56,634 nt of DNA, taken from Priapulus caudatus. Taxonomy: Eukaryota > Priapulida > Priapulimorpha > Priapulimorphida > Priapulidae. The stretch is taken from positions 206,013 through 262,646 of the forward strand of contig NW_014577132.1 of NCBI RefSeq assembly GCF_000485595.1. Reading direction: 5' to 3'. Positions within the stretch are counted from its first letter, which is position 1. Each line of letters starts with the position of its first letter. The notes under the pieces were generated by a model. It did no database searches. It was not told the DNA's origin and saw nothing but the letters and a program-made list of their open reading frames with translations. The position numbers and the translations under genes were made by a program. Shown one piece after another: positions 34,436 to 48,600 of the stretch.

Positions 34436-37400
34436 AAGCAAGAACGAGTGACACAACATACTCGAAAACACGGCAAGCGGCGGAAGCGATACCTGATCAT
34501 ATTGAAATCATATTTTCAGCATTTACTGAGTCCGTGGTTCTGAGGGCAATATAATATTAATATGGCGTTTACCACACTAGCTCTACTCGTGTAGCCCCTT
34601 CGCTCCCGCTAGGGGCTCTTAGGCTGTAGGGGCGAAGGAGTTATACAGGTAGAACGAATGCCGCTTATTATGATGCAAGATATCTGAACTACAAAGTATA
34701 ATCTATAGTTAATTTGTTTTTAGAGATATTACATAATTGTCGGCATTGTATCATGTGTTTCCTATCAGCACTAGCCAAAATAAATGTGTGCGGTGCGCAT
34801 ATGCGTGCGTCAACGCCAAGTTTAGTGCATTGAGTGTGATATATTTTGACAATTTTTAGCTCATCTGACATAGTCAGATGCAGCTTGTAGAATCGCATGA
34901 TCGTCGCGTCCGTGCGCCGTCTGTCCGTCCGTCCGTGCGTCGTCCAACAGTTGGCACAAATCTAAACTGGCTCGACGTGACGGGTCACGATATTCGCGGA
35001 CGTGGGGGGTACATCCGAAACGAGTTGGGATGATCGAAAGCTGGGGCTCAAAGTCAAAGAGTTCACGAAGGTGTAAAAGAAGGGGAACACTTCCTCTCCT
35101 AACTTAAGGTATAGGGCAGGAATGCAGAATTGCGGCACAAATCTAAACGGCTCGACCTAGGCTCTGATAGTCGCCGTGTATACATCATGGTAGGAAAAGC
35201 CATCACATCGTGCCGAAATTGGAGGTCACAGGTCAAAAGCTCAATGGGCGCAGGGCAGATTTTGGACATTGTTTCTGAGGACATGGTGTGAACCGAGCGA
35301 GTCTGAAAAATCTTTTTTGTTTCAGCGGTGACCTACTGATTTTATGCTTATGTGATTAATGGAACATAGAAAGTGGCTTTCCACCTGACTGGTGCGAAGA
35401 AGTAAGTGTACTGATAATCTTTTGTGACCCTCATGGAGGCAGGGTTAACAGGATTTGTTGACCTGTTAACAAAGTGAACGTGCTTTTGCTATTAGAGCCC
35501 GCCTCCCCCCACGCCCCCTTCCCCCTCCCCTCCCCCCCTCCCCGCCCCTTACCCCACCTCACACACCTCCTCCCCACCCTCCCACCCCTCCCCCTACCCT
35601 CCATCTGCCGAATGTGGGCTGTCGTCGTCCGTGTCAACAATGAGTGTGTACGCAACTGCGGTCTGCATCATCTGGCACCTAACAAATGTGGTCCTAGGCC
35701 AGGACTGAAATTTTACGTTTATCATCGTAGCAACAGACCTCAGATGAGGCCAACGCTCTGCCGGCTGCTGTGTTATATTACTGAAGTATTCGCGTTATTT
35801 CAATGTTGAGTTTAGAGCTGTTATGGGTGTATGAGTGATGTGTCTTAGATGATTGTTTTGCATAAGTATTCCTTGGAGCACGCCGTAAATAGTAGGTGTG
35901 ATGTGTTATATTGCGGTCATGGCCTTACCTATAACCAATGATTTTAAAGAATGTTTGATAGAACATATATATGATCTTCCCCCCCCCCCAACGTATGTCG
36001 TCTGCTATCACAGTATAGTCACGATAAGTACTCTCGCCTTCAAATTTCGTTGTACTACCCTGCATGTCTATGCGAGTTACAAAGTTCAGCAATGAGAATT
36101 TTTGCCAGTGCGAGGCTCGTATATTAAGTTTATTACTCAGACTATTCTAATGAGAAATGAAATCTAGATAGTGATTGGCCGCATGTAGTGAATTTTTTAA
36201 TGCGTGTTGCACCGTGTGATAATCGTGTACTGTAATTGGTGAGGTTAAGTAGAAGAGTAATAAGTTAGTAATTGACGTAAAAGTGTGTGCGCCCGCTTTT
36301 TCAGTAATTGTTTTGAATGTCGGCAACTGGCGAAAGCGCTTGTCAAAGCTAATTAGTAGAGATTAAAGGTGAGCGAGTACTAGCCAACTGCGAGGATGGC
36401 CCCCATTGGCAGAGCCTTGTGTATAAACTGGCTGTCCCTAGCTGTCGATAGCACGGTTACGCCCTTCTGCGCCCGCATCGGCTGTGTCAATGTACGACAT
36501 AAATTAACTGAATATTCTCTCTGAATTTGCGAGCAACTGAACCTCTAGGTTTTAGCTGCGGCAACTCTGCTAGTGTGTGGTAGATTTTGGCAAGCCCGGA
36601 GCTTCCTCGTGCCGGCGTGTCAGAAATAGAATTAGTTCATGTTAAGACTAATGTTAAGACTAATGTAATGATCTAATAGTTTAAGACTAATTTCTTATCT
36701 GAAAACGGATCGTTGTCGCCTAATTAGGCTTAATATGAAACCGACGTTGGTCAGTATAGGAAATTGCGTGGCTCACAGCGAGCAGTGACGCGTGGCTAGC
36801 TTACCTTATACTGCTACATACGAACTTGTCCGCGGCATACGGACGTAGCGATGCTGATCTGGCTGCTATAGCTCTGCGATGGTGCCAAGCAGAGGCGAAG
36901 TTCTTGCTCTAAAATGTATGCCCCAACTAGGTGATCCTTAAAGAATTTCCTATGTTTGCTGTCCGCCCGACTCATGATTTTTTATGTGGGTAGGTAGGTA
37001 GCGTATGTTTTGTGTAGGCATAAATAGTTCTTTTAAGGTCTGTCTTCCGTTTGCCACAAATGCTTTGGGTGTTTCAGTCTTAACTAATAGCGAAAATAGA
37101 GGTAAAAAGGAAGAAAAATAGTATATAGCGATGGGTATATGAGGGAGACGACAAAATGAAAGAAACTTTTGTGTTTGGCGGCTATTGAGGTGACGTTGGT
37201 GCAGGTACGCGGAGCGACAGCAAACAATAATTTTTTAAAGGATGGCCCGTATGGACGCAGGAGAGGTGGCATTTGAGTGTCTTGCGGCATGCGAGTACTC
37301 ATTTATGCTTTAAGATGTGCTGACATGATCCCGAAGTTCGTTTGGGATAGTAGGACACAGTGTAATGCGGATGTGGCATTTCCTAAAACAGTTTTCAGAG

Positions 37401-38900
37401 AGAGCCATGTAGGGAGAAAGGACCGTTGGTGACGGAAGAGAATATGCGAGATAAGAGCACGAGAAAGTGTTACTCTTTAGGAAGGAAGGTTTGAGGGTAT
37501 AAGAAATAAGAGAGCTAATCAAACCAGATTGAGTAGGTTGGCTATGACGATAGTGCGCTACAAGTTTCTCAACTTCTCAGATGTATCGGTAACCCTATGA
37601 TAGGAGATGTTCTACGTCAACAGAAAAGGTTGAAGAGATTCTGTAAGAATTTTATGAGCTGAACTAACCAAAAACTAATATCGAGCGTACTTATAAAGCG
37701 AGTCACTATGTCCAGATTTAATTACTAGACTACCCAAGAGACTAACCGAGATACTTGAGTCACATGTAAGGAGAGAGAGCCGTTGTGAAAATCAAAGCAA
37801 TGAGCTCCATGCGACCCATTAGCCAAAGGGGCGAGTTTGGAGTGAGGCACACTACTATACGGCAAGGACTCAAATTTGTGATACTATATTAAGCAGCAGA
37901 GTCGTATGTAATCAGCTGAAAAAAACACATTTACTTAGGTGCTTGCCAGGAATAAAGAATTTTGGCGATAGAGTGCTGGAGGATTAGGTGAGAGCCGACG
38001 TATACGTCATTCCGGCGTATGACAGGCACGGCGTGTTGAGTCGGCTTTATTAGAGGTATCAGCAATCTATACAGGAACAATCGACTGTGGATCGCGAGCG
38101 TATAGAGTTGAATGCATTCATAGATGTGTCCGATTATACACTGAATGCGAATAGTGGCGATAGATAGGGGAGTTCAGGGAGGTTGGCGTTAGGGGGTGGA
38201 GTGCTTCGATGAGAGTCAACAAGCCGAGCGAACGATTGTGCCAGCTATGTGCTAAGCTGAGTGCGGATGAAGAGAACATAAACATCGCCTCACATCCTAT
38301 GCGGGAGGAGTACCGGTAGAGGACGCAGAGCGGAGAAGGAGAGGTCAGCGCGTAGATCTATCTGAGCGTCGGCCACTGATAGTGGTGCTCCCAGATGATC
38401 TTGGACATGTTACGCGAAGGAGCCAGAGACGAGCGTCCCGGTCACGCGCGTGCGGAGGACGGATCTGAGCGGGAGAGCGGCGAGCGAGAGAGTAAACTAT
38501 GTATTCATATGGCCTCATACTAAACGATCGAACTTTCAGTGCACAATTAAAACTCAGGGAAATTCTTGCTTCTTTCAGCTGATTTGGATGAGAGAGGACG
38601 TTATATAGAAAATTGAAAGCAAGAACAGCCAGGAAAGCTGGAAGATGTGCCAAAATCACTACTGATCAACCTGCACGGTAATACTGTAGTCAAAAAATAT
38701 GTTATATGCATATATTATTGCTACATTGGTGCGATATGTATATAATGTATTGATATGTGTGATATCAGACTATTGAGTATCAAGCAAAGACTGTTTTATG
38801 GTGTGGCAACAAGAAGACTGTTGCGCGAGTACGGGTGGGAGTAAGGGGGGGGGGGGGCGATAATGTGGCTCGCTGAAAAATGAACGGTATGTTCAATAGA
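33626..38900. other. gene-poor spacer before the assembly gap
   Basis: No gene is recognised. It contains a hairpin at 33812-33859 (GCTATAGTTCTAGAGCTA with its complement), (TA)n at 34302-34335, (GA)n at 34387-34431, a GTGTAGCCCCTTCGCTCCC hairpin at 34589-34645 related to one at 16323-16368, a CGTCCGTCC-type repeat at 34857-35010 and C-rich tracts at 35508-35601. Small minus-strand ORFs at 37084-37522 and 38345-38659 lack recognisable domains. Confidence 0.45.
34857..35010 (+). repeat. TTTAGCTCATCTGACA...CGTCCGTCC repeat, copy 1
   Basis: Begins with the TTTAGCTCA and GTCAGATG style hairpin and runs into GTCTGTCCGTCCGTCC. A second copy starts at 56259. Similar sequences are common dispersed repeats in marine invertebrate genomes. 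Confidence 0.65.
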
Positions 38901-38925
38901 NNNNNNNNNNNNNNNNNNNNNNNNN
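38901..38925. other. assembly gap (25 N)
   Basis: A run of 25 undetermined bases. The sequence directly after it matches 21390 onward, so the gap joins two contigs whose order is not proven by this sequence. Confidence 1.
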
Positions 38926-39175
38926 TCGCGAGTTATTCACTTGTCTATTATGAAAAAATGTGCAACTATAAATCGGTATATAATAATAAAACGCAGTTTT
39001 GTTCCGAGCTGGACATGAATCCTAACGAGATTTGATGGACCAGAATCGATGAAGCCAAGGTATGTGCCATATCAGAAAGTATAATAAAATAAGACAGGAA
39101 AAAAATGACAACAGCGAAATAAGGCAAAATTTACAGTAAAGGGAAATGAATAATGATTGATAAACCATACAGGTC

Positions 39176-41157
39176 CAATTTTATGTTCCATACATCATTA
39201 GGATTTGCCAAACTAGTGTTTGCGACCACGAGCTGTTGAGAGCTGTAGCTACAGCTCCACGTTCAGTCACATTATGGCCGAAATATCCAACTCTTTTAGT
39301 GTTGAATTCTTCGCAGGAGAAGCTGTGTAGAATGCGCCTTTCCGCCCTCGTCACCAATGACAATTCAGTCGCAAGTCCAAGTGGACAAGCGTGTGTCATT
39401 GCTTCTGTAAGCAGCAGCGAGGGCTTGCCCTCCCTCTTCACCAATACTGTTGTCTGCAAGTTTCAACCTCTTGAGCTTGCTCTGCCCATTAATAAGTTTT
39501 GCTAATGACTTGGCAACCTACTGTCCTTAATAAGATTTATGTGACAAATCGCAGTTCCTCTAGAGCAGGGTGCTCTCTGAATGCCTTTGCAAGCATTTTA
39601 CATCGGACGTCATTGACTTTGCTCCTCAGTGACCTTGAGCACTCGAAGCGTTTTACAATCAGAGAGACACTTTGCTAGAAGGTGCAGTCCTGTAAGGTGA
39701 AGAGAAACAACCCACTCGAAGTTCATTCCACAATTACGAACTCGTATGTGATTCGGAATTCTTCAAGACATGGCAGCTGTGATATTCAGCACACGTAAAG
39801 TCAAAGTGATCTATGCTAATTCATCCTGGCCTGTAATACATGTAAAAGAAGAAGCGTGTCATAAGGGATAACAGTATTAGTAATTCTATTCAGCTTTGTG
39901 AGGAACTAAGGTAACAGCTGTACAGTGAACCTTATTATATAGTGGTACACAAATGCATTTCTTAATTTTAGTAGTATGTCAGATATGTTCTGCTTATAGA
40001 AATAACATAGATTTATGCATATTATTATCACAGAAAACATTTTTGATATACATAATCTTGTTAATAGTGATAAGTACTATTTTTTAACACTTTGTATAAT
40101 GCTTCCTACTTTTTTATTGAATCTAAAGAATATGACACATTTCATCGAAATCTAAGTAAATCACAAAATACTTCCATGCATGTACCTGACTCCTCTCTCC
40201 ATCTGATGTGTCACTATCCTTGTCCTGTGCAGCTTCCTTCATAGGTGGCAACATTACCTTGGATATTCAGACACTTTATAATTTCCTGATCCCAAACTGC
40301 AGCAGTTCGCTAATACACATCAGTTCAGTCCTTCCTGGTATAAGTTTTGAACAAGCTCTTGTAGGCTATATTCAAAATACATTCGCTTCCAGCTGTTTCC
40401 ACACAAAGACACGTCACAAACTTTTCCACCTGTGTGTGCAGCAAGCGCTGCCATAACATTCATCGTCAAATCAATGGTGCTGTGATTGAAACTGGATCAA
40501 TGTTGAATACGTTCAATGACCTTCTTTCTGTGCTTTGATAGACGCCAATCCACAATCGGATGATCTGAAATTAGAAAATGTGTGGCTGTGCTTATAAGCT
40601 TCCAATATTCCATTATTAATCATATCATTATTGGAAAATTTAATTAGGCATATTAAAAAAATAGCATAATTTAGAAAATGTAAAAAAAAGGTTGAAAACT
40701 ATCACAATTCCTGTTTATTGTGAAAGTTACTAAACATAGAATTTCACAATAAACAGGAATTTTGAATAGTTTTCAACTCTTTTTTTACATTTTTCTAATT
40801 ATGCTTATTATCGTAATTGAGTCACTTAATACAATTAATTCAATTCAATTCAATTTTAATTCAATTTCAATTCAATTTCAATTCAACTTCAATCACTTTA
40901 TTTACACTTATGACAAGTACATTGTCACAATTATTTTAAATGCCAGTCAACTTCCTTTTTTTACATTTTTGTTTGTTTGTAATTAGAAAAAGGTTACGCT
41001 GCAAAGTTTTTTCACATGTTTTCAATGCACAGGTCGCTCAGCATTGAAACTATTTCTAACGACCATTCTGGGTCCTCTGCAATGATGCTTCTCATTTTAC
41101 GAGGGTCCACAGCAGGGTTTTCCTCTAAGCTCTCATGGACAGCATCTGTCTCCATAT
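39176..41157 (-). pseudogene. DRC5: broken second copy of DRC5
   Basis: Three of the four DRC5 exons are recognisable on the minus strand (about 41157-40998, 40562-40189 and 39828-39176); the last exon falls in the gap. The first exon keeps RKMRSIIAEDPEWSLEI intact, but exons 2 and 3 carry many one-base indels relative to 21627-22998, so no continuous frame remains. Introns carry the same kind of indels, which points to sequence error rather than relaxed selection. Confidence 0.88.
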
Positions 41158-42009
41158 TTAATTTAAGTAGCAATCCGTCTGATCTCGATGCTAAAAGATA
41201 CACAAGATGAAGCAAGATTGAATAATGTAACACCACTAGTAATATATTTTGAGGTGAAATCACTTCAACCGGGTTATGAAGATTTCTCCTCATTTATGTT
41301 TAAACCATAAAATGAGGAGAAATCTCTGGGCTAAACTAATATCATATCATGAATATGTACCAATTACAGCCAAGGGAAATGGGTAAATCTATACCCATAT
41401 CACTCTTAACACGTTTTGACCCCTTATTTTGCACTTTTGCTTTTTATGGGTAAGAAGAGGGCCAAATAAATATTTAGAACAGTTATGAAGTGCATATCCC
41501 AGGGGGCACTTCATATATATATTGCATGGTAGGTATGTGCCTCGGGAGAGGACCCCCACTTTCAACCTAAACTTCCATTCCAGTGGCATTGCATTTTTAA
41601 AATATCTCGTTCCATGAGCATCACAAAGTTTAGTTTACCTCATGCAGATCTTGTATTTTTGTCATTCCAGAGACCCTAGTTTTTTATACATTTCCGTTCC
41701 AGTGCATCGTACTTCAGAATACGTTGAAGCCGGGCCGTGAAGGCATGCACTGCAACGCATACGCATATATGAATGGATGGATGGTCAGCTGCTGCTGCTT
41801 TCTTGTTATTTGCATCCGATGATGAACTGGAGACCCCCATTTTTGAACATAGCCAGTTCCAGAGCATCCACATTCATACAAACATTAGTTCCAGAGACCC
41901 CCATTTTCAGGTCTGAGTTAATTAGTTCCAGAGCCCCCCATTTTTGACTTCACAGTGGCACATACCTACCATAATGTGGGGAGAGTGCCCCCCCCCCCCC
42001 ACGGAGGTG

Positions 42010-42235
42010 CATAGGGACCGGCCCACGAATATAAGAATTAAGACCACATTTCAGTCATTTGCACACTTGCACATGTCACATATTCATGATATTGCGAAAA
42101 TGGATTGTGGTCAGCGCTTATATCCATGAACCCACCACTAGTAGTAACTAAGTAAGCTAGCAAAGTAGCAATACTACTTGTAGTACTACTACTAGTACTA
42201 GTACTACTAGCCTAGTACTACTATACTAGTAGTAT
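42010..42235. other. block specific to the second copy
   Basis: Replaces the 24435-25395 block of the first copy. It ends in CTAGTACTAGTACTACTAG-type low-complexity repeats. No coding potential. Confidence 0.6.
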
Positions 42236-42929
42236 TCCTTGATATACAGAAAGTCTGTGCATCAGTTGATGATACACAGAAATCTGTTGCACATTCACTG
42301 TGATACCTAAGCATAAGGTGCCTAGGCTAAAGAGTAAAGTGGATTTGCACCATTACTATTACTATATTAGTCATTACTATTAAAGCCGCACTATGCGTAT
42401 CCAAACGCTGATTTCTCCAGTACTAGACTAGCAAATACTTCGTGTCATGCAGAATCATACTACCTTATGACAAAATAAACTCTAGTTCTCCCATTTCACT
42501 GCTGTTGTCTTATAAAAGGCATTTGAAAATACCTCCAATGTTGTTCAAATTCTCCGATGTTGTTGACAGTTTCGCGTTGCTCTCCCAAGCAACCGTGCAG
42601 CGGTGCTGCGGTACAGTGGTGCTGCGGTACAGCGGTACGGGTGTAACAAAGATAAAAACATGTGACGTCACCTAACCGCTTTAAGGCTAAATTGTTTGGC
42701 AAACAAGTCGGCGTTGGCGCCAGATTACCAGATTTCGCACCTCTTTTTTTTGTGGGTTTTAAGCAAACGCGCAGTGAAATAGAAGGAACTAGAGTTTATT
42801 TTGCTATAAGATAGTGTGATTATGCATGACACGAAGTATTTGCTAGTCAAGTAGGCCTATACTCAGCTACTGGAGAAATTAGCGTTTGGATGCGCAGGCA
42901 GTCATGATAGTGCGGCTGGTGCGGCTATA

Positions 42930-43265
42930 CTAACTGAGTAACTCTAAGTTACGCTCAAGGGGTCGTTGTCGTAACAGGTACTACAGATATGTACCCGAGG
43001 TACATATATATGTATACACAAAGTCACTTAGTGTACCAGACTTGTACTACAGAAGTGTACCCTAAACGGTTAAACCCTAACCCTAACCCTAACTCTAACC
43101 CTAACCCTAAACTAACCTCATATAAAAATATAAACATAATACTAAACAACCTAAAACTACCTCGGGTACATATCTGTAGTACTAGTAGTAGTACCTCACT
43201 ACCTGTTAGTGTTAGTGTTACGACAACGACCCACTCGTGCCTAAGCCTAAACTAAGGCTAAGGCA
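42930..43265. mobile_element. insertion specific to the second copy, with CCCTAA repeats
   Basis: TAACTGAGTAACTCTAAG-like sequence and GGGTCGTTGTCGTAACAGGT at the left are echoed inverted at the right (ACCTGTTAGTGTTAGTGTTA, CGACAACGACCC), enclosing telomere-like CCCTAA hexamers at 43074-43110. The corresponding position in the first copy lacks it. Confidence 0.6.
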
Positions 43266-44028
43266 CAGTAAGCAATATTAGGAATATATTATCATGACTC
43301 ATGTAAATGATTACTGTGAACGGTCGTTTGCTAATTAATCTTCTACTAGACTACTACTAACTACATACCAGGAAATATTCAACAATAACAGTAACAGTAC
43401 TAACAGTAACAGTAACACTAGCAGATTACGAATGATCACTAAGCAAGCACAAGCGGTGTCTATGGGAACCGACAAAAGGTGGCGCACCTATCGTGGTTAA
43501 CAGCAGAGCAGTCTACTTCGATAGCGATTCCCTAGACTGGTACTCGGTCCCACCTCTCGGCTTAGTTACTCGATGGGTCGATCGATCGAGTAATCGAGGT
43601 GGGAGCGGGTACCAGTCTAGCGATTCCCGAGGAATGGCCGATAATATTTATTATTTGTGTAATTCAGCATATACACTATATAGTAGTGGGATTTTTTATA
43701 TACATTAGCTGGTATGCCCCCAAAAGGAAAAGCTGCTGGCAAAGGAGCCGTAAAAGCTGGCAAATCAGCCAAGACATCAAGTGAAGATGCTGGAGGGAAG
43801 GAGAAAAAAGGCGGCACCGCAGTGAAAGTATGAAATGAATTAGTCCGAGATTCCTCTGACCAATGCCCACACCGACGATTTTGGTGGATTTGGTGTGGGC
43901 TAGGCGTTCTATGCCCTAGGCGTTCTAGGCCCACACCAAATCCACCAAAATCGTCGGTGTGGGCATTGGTCAGAGGAATCTCTGACTAGAAATGAATGTG
44001 ATCGGGTCCCTAGAGGCTAGGCCTAGGG

Positions 44029-44760
44029 GCTAGACCAATAATGAATAAATTGTGCCCTAAAAATTGTTATAAACTCTGAGTGTTATTTTAGGGCGCGCAA
44101 TAGCGTCCATAGACAAATCCTGTGAATTTCTGTCGTTGCAAATATCACGACAACCTTTCAATATATGCGGGCGTTGTATCATAAAAAATCAAAAGAATAT
44201 GCCTAAAAGCAGTCAATTTATAACATTTACGTTACAGTTTAATAAACACTTTTGTCATGCAGTATTTTGCATCTCTTTAACCGGATTTATTTATATAAAA
44301 TTCACGACTAGAAAAATTAAGGGGCACAACTTCCGCGTACACAAACGGTCAATCTTGCATTGAACGCAGCCGGAAACGTCTAGCGATGATTTCATTGCGA
44401 GGAGTGAGAATGGTCGATGTGTCGGTTTCAATCCAAGATTGGCATTTTGTGTGTAGCGAAGATTTCGTGATTTTTATGTCGTGAATGTTTTAATTAAAAT
44501 AACGGGATTTTGAAGAGGAGAATACTGCTATGACAAGTGTTTTGTAGATGTAAGGTAAAGATAGTTGAATTAAAGTGCCTGCTTTGGTTATTATGTCTCT
44601 GAATTTTCATGTAAGGCCGGCCTAAATAAGTGAAAAGGGTTGTCGTGCTTATTTTGCACGACCAGAGATTCACAAGTGTTTGTCTATGGAAGGCTATTGG
44701 CCGCTTAAATAACATCAGAAATATAACAATTTTTAGGGCACAATTTAATTTGTGCTAGAC
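44029..44760. mobile_element. long-armed inverted-repeat element, second copy only
   Basis: GCTAGACCAATAATG and AAATTGTGCCCTAAAAATTG at the left are inverted at the right (CAATTTTTAGGGCACAATTT, GTGCTAGAC). Similarity continues inward for about 100 bp (CCATAGACAAA and TTTGTCTATGG). It lies inside the ~1-kb block absent from the first copy. The next 250 bases resemble the interior of the element at 49803-50107 in inverse orientation. Confidence 0.7.
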
Positions 44761-45365
44761 CGTACGGGGCTACGAGGTATATAGGGGTCATGTCCCTCAG
44801 GGTCTGCGGGAACTTACGGTGAGTACGGTCTGGTAAACCGGAACGTAACGTGGATGATTGATAGTTAGGGTTAGGATTAGTTGTTTAGGTTAAGGAGTAG
44901 GCGTAGGCGACTGCTAGACGTATTTATGAGAGTCGAGTTATGTTCGGCATATAATATCACGTACCAAGGGTAGCGTTTCCGGTTAAATCGGACGTATCGC
45001 AGAGGTACGTTCCGGGCATCTACCCCCGGGGCTAGACCTATCACCCTCTGGGACCCTTAGATTCCAGTTCTCGGCTCGTTTTCTGGTTTCTCTATCTGGC
45101 GAGAAGTTCAAGCAGAGCAAAGCCGACAATTAATTGTAGCTAAGCAACACTTATAGGCGAATGTCAAATTTAGTTCTGAAAACTGTTATTAACTTAACTT
45201 ACCTACTTATTCTACGATTGTCAGAATCCTTGAATCTTGAACTGATCTACTCAGTAGCTGTAGTGTTCTCGATCTGTATGATAGTTCACTTTTAGTAGTA
45301 ATTAGCAATTATTGTAAGTGTCTCAGCGGTATTCGGTATTACTGATAATAGGTGCGCTGAGTCAT

Positions 45366-45660
45366 AGATGGCGACATGTCGGTATTGTATCAATAGAAGC
45401 TCACATATTTTTGATGCTCTTAGTCTTTGTACTGATCTGTTTCAAAACACACCCAACTATACATGGCCACTTGAGTAATGTACATCCCCAAGTTGAATAG
45501 ACTGTAGCAGTCGTTTCGGCATCTGTTCTGTGAAACTGGCACAATCCGCAGAGAGCGTTTACTGTCTGCGGGCTCACCACAACGCACTCACAGTTGGGGG
45601 TATCCTCATTTTGTCAATTTATGTGGAGACTATTTATTTAGAGCCCAGGTATCCCGTTGT
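45366..45660 (-). mobile_element. LINE fragment, second-copy counterpart
   Basis: Counterpart of 28150-28456, recognisable by CTCACCACA...CTCACAGTTGGGG and GGTATCCCGTTGTTATTGGG, with many indels. No frame survives. Confidence 0.65.
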
Positions 45661-48600
45661 TATTGGGTTGTGCAGTGCAGTGCTCACCTGACAGAGTACG
45701 AGAACATAACGATAAATGAGCTCTAGTAATCTATAAGCCCTTGTTCTGCATAGGACTATAGCACAATCTATGTTGTAAGCAAAAGGTACTTGCTTCCTCT
45801 GCTCCCTGGCGAGGAAGCAGATCACGCTGCGTTGCTGACGGTGCGTAGAGAGAAAAAACGAGTGAGCGCATTCTCTTAATAAGGATGTCCAGTAATATAG
45901 AAGTAAAGTAGAAGTACTCATGGTGGGTGTGGTATAACGCAGAGGCACTTGAGGTTGTTCAATAAAATAATAATGCTAACTTTAATAGAATACTGATTTT
46001 ACTACCAATTTCTTAGTGATTTCTATAGCTCTCTTTCACCTTATTATTAGGCCGGACAGTTTTCTTGTAAATTCCGTCCAAATATCGCTAAATGTAATCA
46101 TAGCTGTCCGGCCTATTGCTCTTCATGAGCGGCTGCGCGTTGTGAGCAATTACTATTCTATATAACAAGGGTAGTGAAAGCGGTGATACTAAATTCGCAG
46201 GAGTATTACTATAATTTATTCAAAGGAAAGTAGTTGTCAATTAAAATTTTTGATTCATCGAAACTTTGATTTAAACCTGAATTACCTTGCTTTATTAGGA
46301 TGATCAATTTAGTAAGGTTTTCGTATCTCGATTTCTTGATACTTTATTTATCATATATTGTTATCAGAATAAATATTCTGATTCTAATTCCTACATCCCT
46401 GTGCTGGGTCAGCAAATCTGGTGATAGTAACTGGGCAATTTCAGCTTTGGTGTTAATCTTGGCAAATGTTCGCACCTCTATCAGTAACTTTCTGATCAAA
46501 TAATGCTGGCATTTAAGTTCTGCAGTAAGTTAGCTGCTAGGCGAGAAATTATGCAGCCTTTTGATTATAATCTGTTAGCACTTCAGTATGGGATTCTTAT
46601 TCTTTAAGATTGTTTATGGTAGCCAGAGCCTGTATCCATTGTTGTAAGTCAGGTGTTAGGCAAGAGGCTAAACCCGAAAAATGTGATAATTATTGGCATT
46701 GATATAATTCAGCTATAAACTGATTAGGTTGTATATTGCTCGTTAATGAGTATAAAATGGAAAAATGTATAGGTAGCTTCGGCTAGCGACGGCTGAAGCA
46801 CCGGTCTCAGAGGGCGGTGTTTGCCTATGATAAGCTGGCCATGACAATAATTACCCGCAGTATACTCGGGTGAGAGCTAGTGGGGCTGCGATAATTATGC
46901 ACTCTGCTACATATGATTTGCATATAGTTCTTTCAGGTCAGTACACATTATTAAATGTGAGTAAACATCATCAAAATAAGGGAAGACATATGAAGAAGGT
47001 TAAAATGGCAGGACGCAATTTTATAGATGCTGCAGCAGATAGCGTGAGAGGACAAAGGACGAGACAGAGGGCGTATTGTTGATAAAATGTATTAAAAGTA
47101 TATCCCGGTAGTACTTCGCTCATAGCATTCTATAATGTATTTTGAGTCTGACTGCCTTAATTATCTATAAAGACATAAACGTTTAATTTCGTAAGCTTGT
47201 TTGTAGCCTTTCACGACTCCAGGAACACCGACTCAGTCCCGTCATCGCTGTGTTTTTTAAGAGGTTTTTAATTTTGTGCTTAACTGATAGATGATTAACG
47301 CTGTGACTCGGTGGCTCAATTTGGCATTATTATATTGCTGTAATAATGAAGTGCATTTTGGTAGGAGACCCCGGTCCAAGTTTTTGCCCTTGCATCTGCC
47401 TAAAATCAGCATATTCCTTTTGAGAAATTCCCCGTGAGGAAACTTGTTATTGCTGATCGTTATTTGTTCTAGTTTGGGTGTTATGCTCTGTTTATAGAGA
47501 TGAAGATCATTATAATCACTATATAATTATCCAGACATTTTTTTATCTTAGTTATTATATCAGATCATATACAATGAATACTACTGATAATGTATAAAAC
47601 CTATATGGGGCTATGAATTTCTGCTATAGTTATTATATGGACTGCTTGGTAGTTTCAACAAAACCTATTACACTGTTGCATAAGTATCTGTTTAGTTTAA
47701 GGGCCAAAAATTGTATTGTGACTTTTATGTTGATCAGCATACGTAGTACTTGGAAATGCGATGTATTAATTGTATGTCATTTAGCCTGATTTACATCAGT
47801 AGGACGATGTGGTGGAAGCTGAGGCGACAGGTGTTGGAATTTTATTGGCAGTCGTAGATGTTGTGTAGGAGAATGTCTTTGCGCGCGTGGGATGACAAGA
47901 GGCTCAATGGGTTGGACTTTGACAAGTATGCATGCATTTGCTTAAAGATTAGCCAGCTTTAGCAAGATACCTATTGAGTTACAGCTGTAGAGCTCACGTA
48001 TTTAAAGATCAGTGCTTGGATACATATTATAAATGTAGTAAGGTAAGAAGTAATGGATTTCATAATTATACAATAAGTTGGTTATAAAAATTGCATTATT
48101 TGTCAGTCTTGTTATTAATTTGTGTTGAGAAAGTTGTTAAGCATGAAATTATATGCAATCCGGTATTGATTGTGTGTTATGCTTTATTCTTACAGGTGAA
48201 TACACAAATAATTCCTCTTGTGAGATTGTGATGTATTGCATGAAACTGTAATGCTCATAGATCGCTGTAGTGTATGTGGCGTGAGTATGGGTGCATTGTC
48301 TTTGTGTGTTGCGCTGTTACGCCGGATGAGTGCGTACATGCTTGCGTGTGTGCACGTTTCCTCTGATAATTTTCAAGCATTTTGTATATTTTGAAAGGGA
48401 TCTAATCATAGCACGTGATCAGCAACTATTATCCATTAGTTTTGTATATAGTATAATCTCTGTCTCTTGGTAATAGATTGTTAAAAATTTTAATATTCGG
48501 ATAATTTATACTATCAATGGACAAACTGAACCGCTGACGTTAATTAATTATTTATAATAGTAGATTATTGTTTGGCAATCTTGTGTTTTATAGAAAAGAT

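Larger units (their letters stand above)
43714..48053 (+). pseudogene. PIN4: second copy of PIN4: intact exon 1, broken exons 2 and 3
   Basis: Exon 1 (43714-43827, 114 bases) reads [20 protein letters not shown] and ends KKGGTAVK before a GTATGA donor, matching the Lys/Gly-rich PIN4 N-terminus and in frame with exon 2 of the family. Exons 2 (about 46937-47071) and 3 (about 47870-48053) are recognisable by position and fragments such as GATGACAAGAGGCTCAATGG but contain many indels. Together with the first copy, every exon is intact in at least one copy. Confidence 0.85.

Noticed and set aside
34198-34500. Three overlapping minus-strand ORFs
   Set aside because: They read through (TA)n and (GA)n microsatellites and have no complex sequence.
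35474-35809. ORF with Pro-rich start
   Set aside because: Its first half is a C-rich low-complexity tract; the remainder has no domain and no splice context.
37084-37522. Two minus-strand ORFs considered as a retrotransposon remnant
   Set aside because: A faint resemblance to the end of a reverse transcriptase was not strong enough to support a call.
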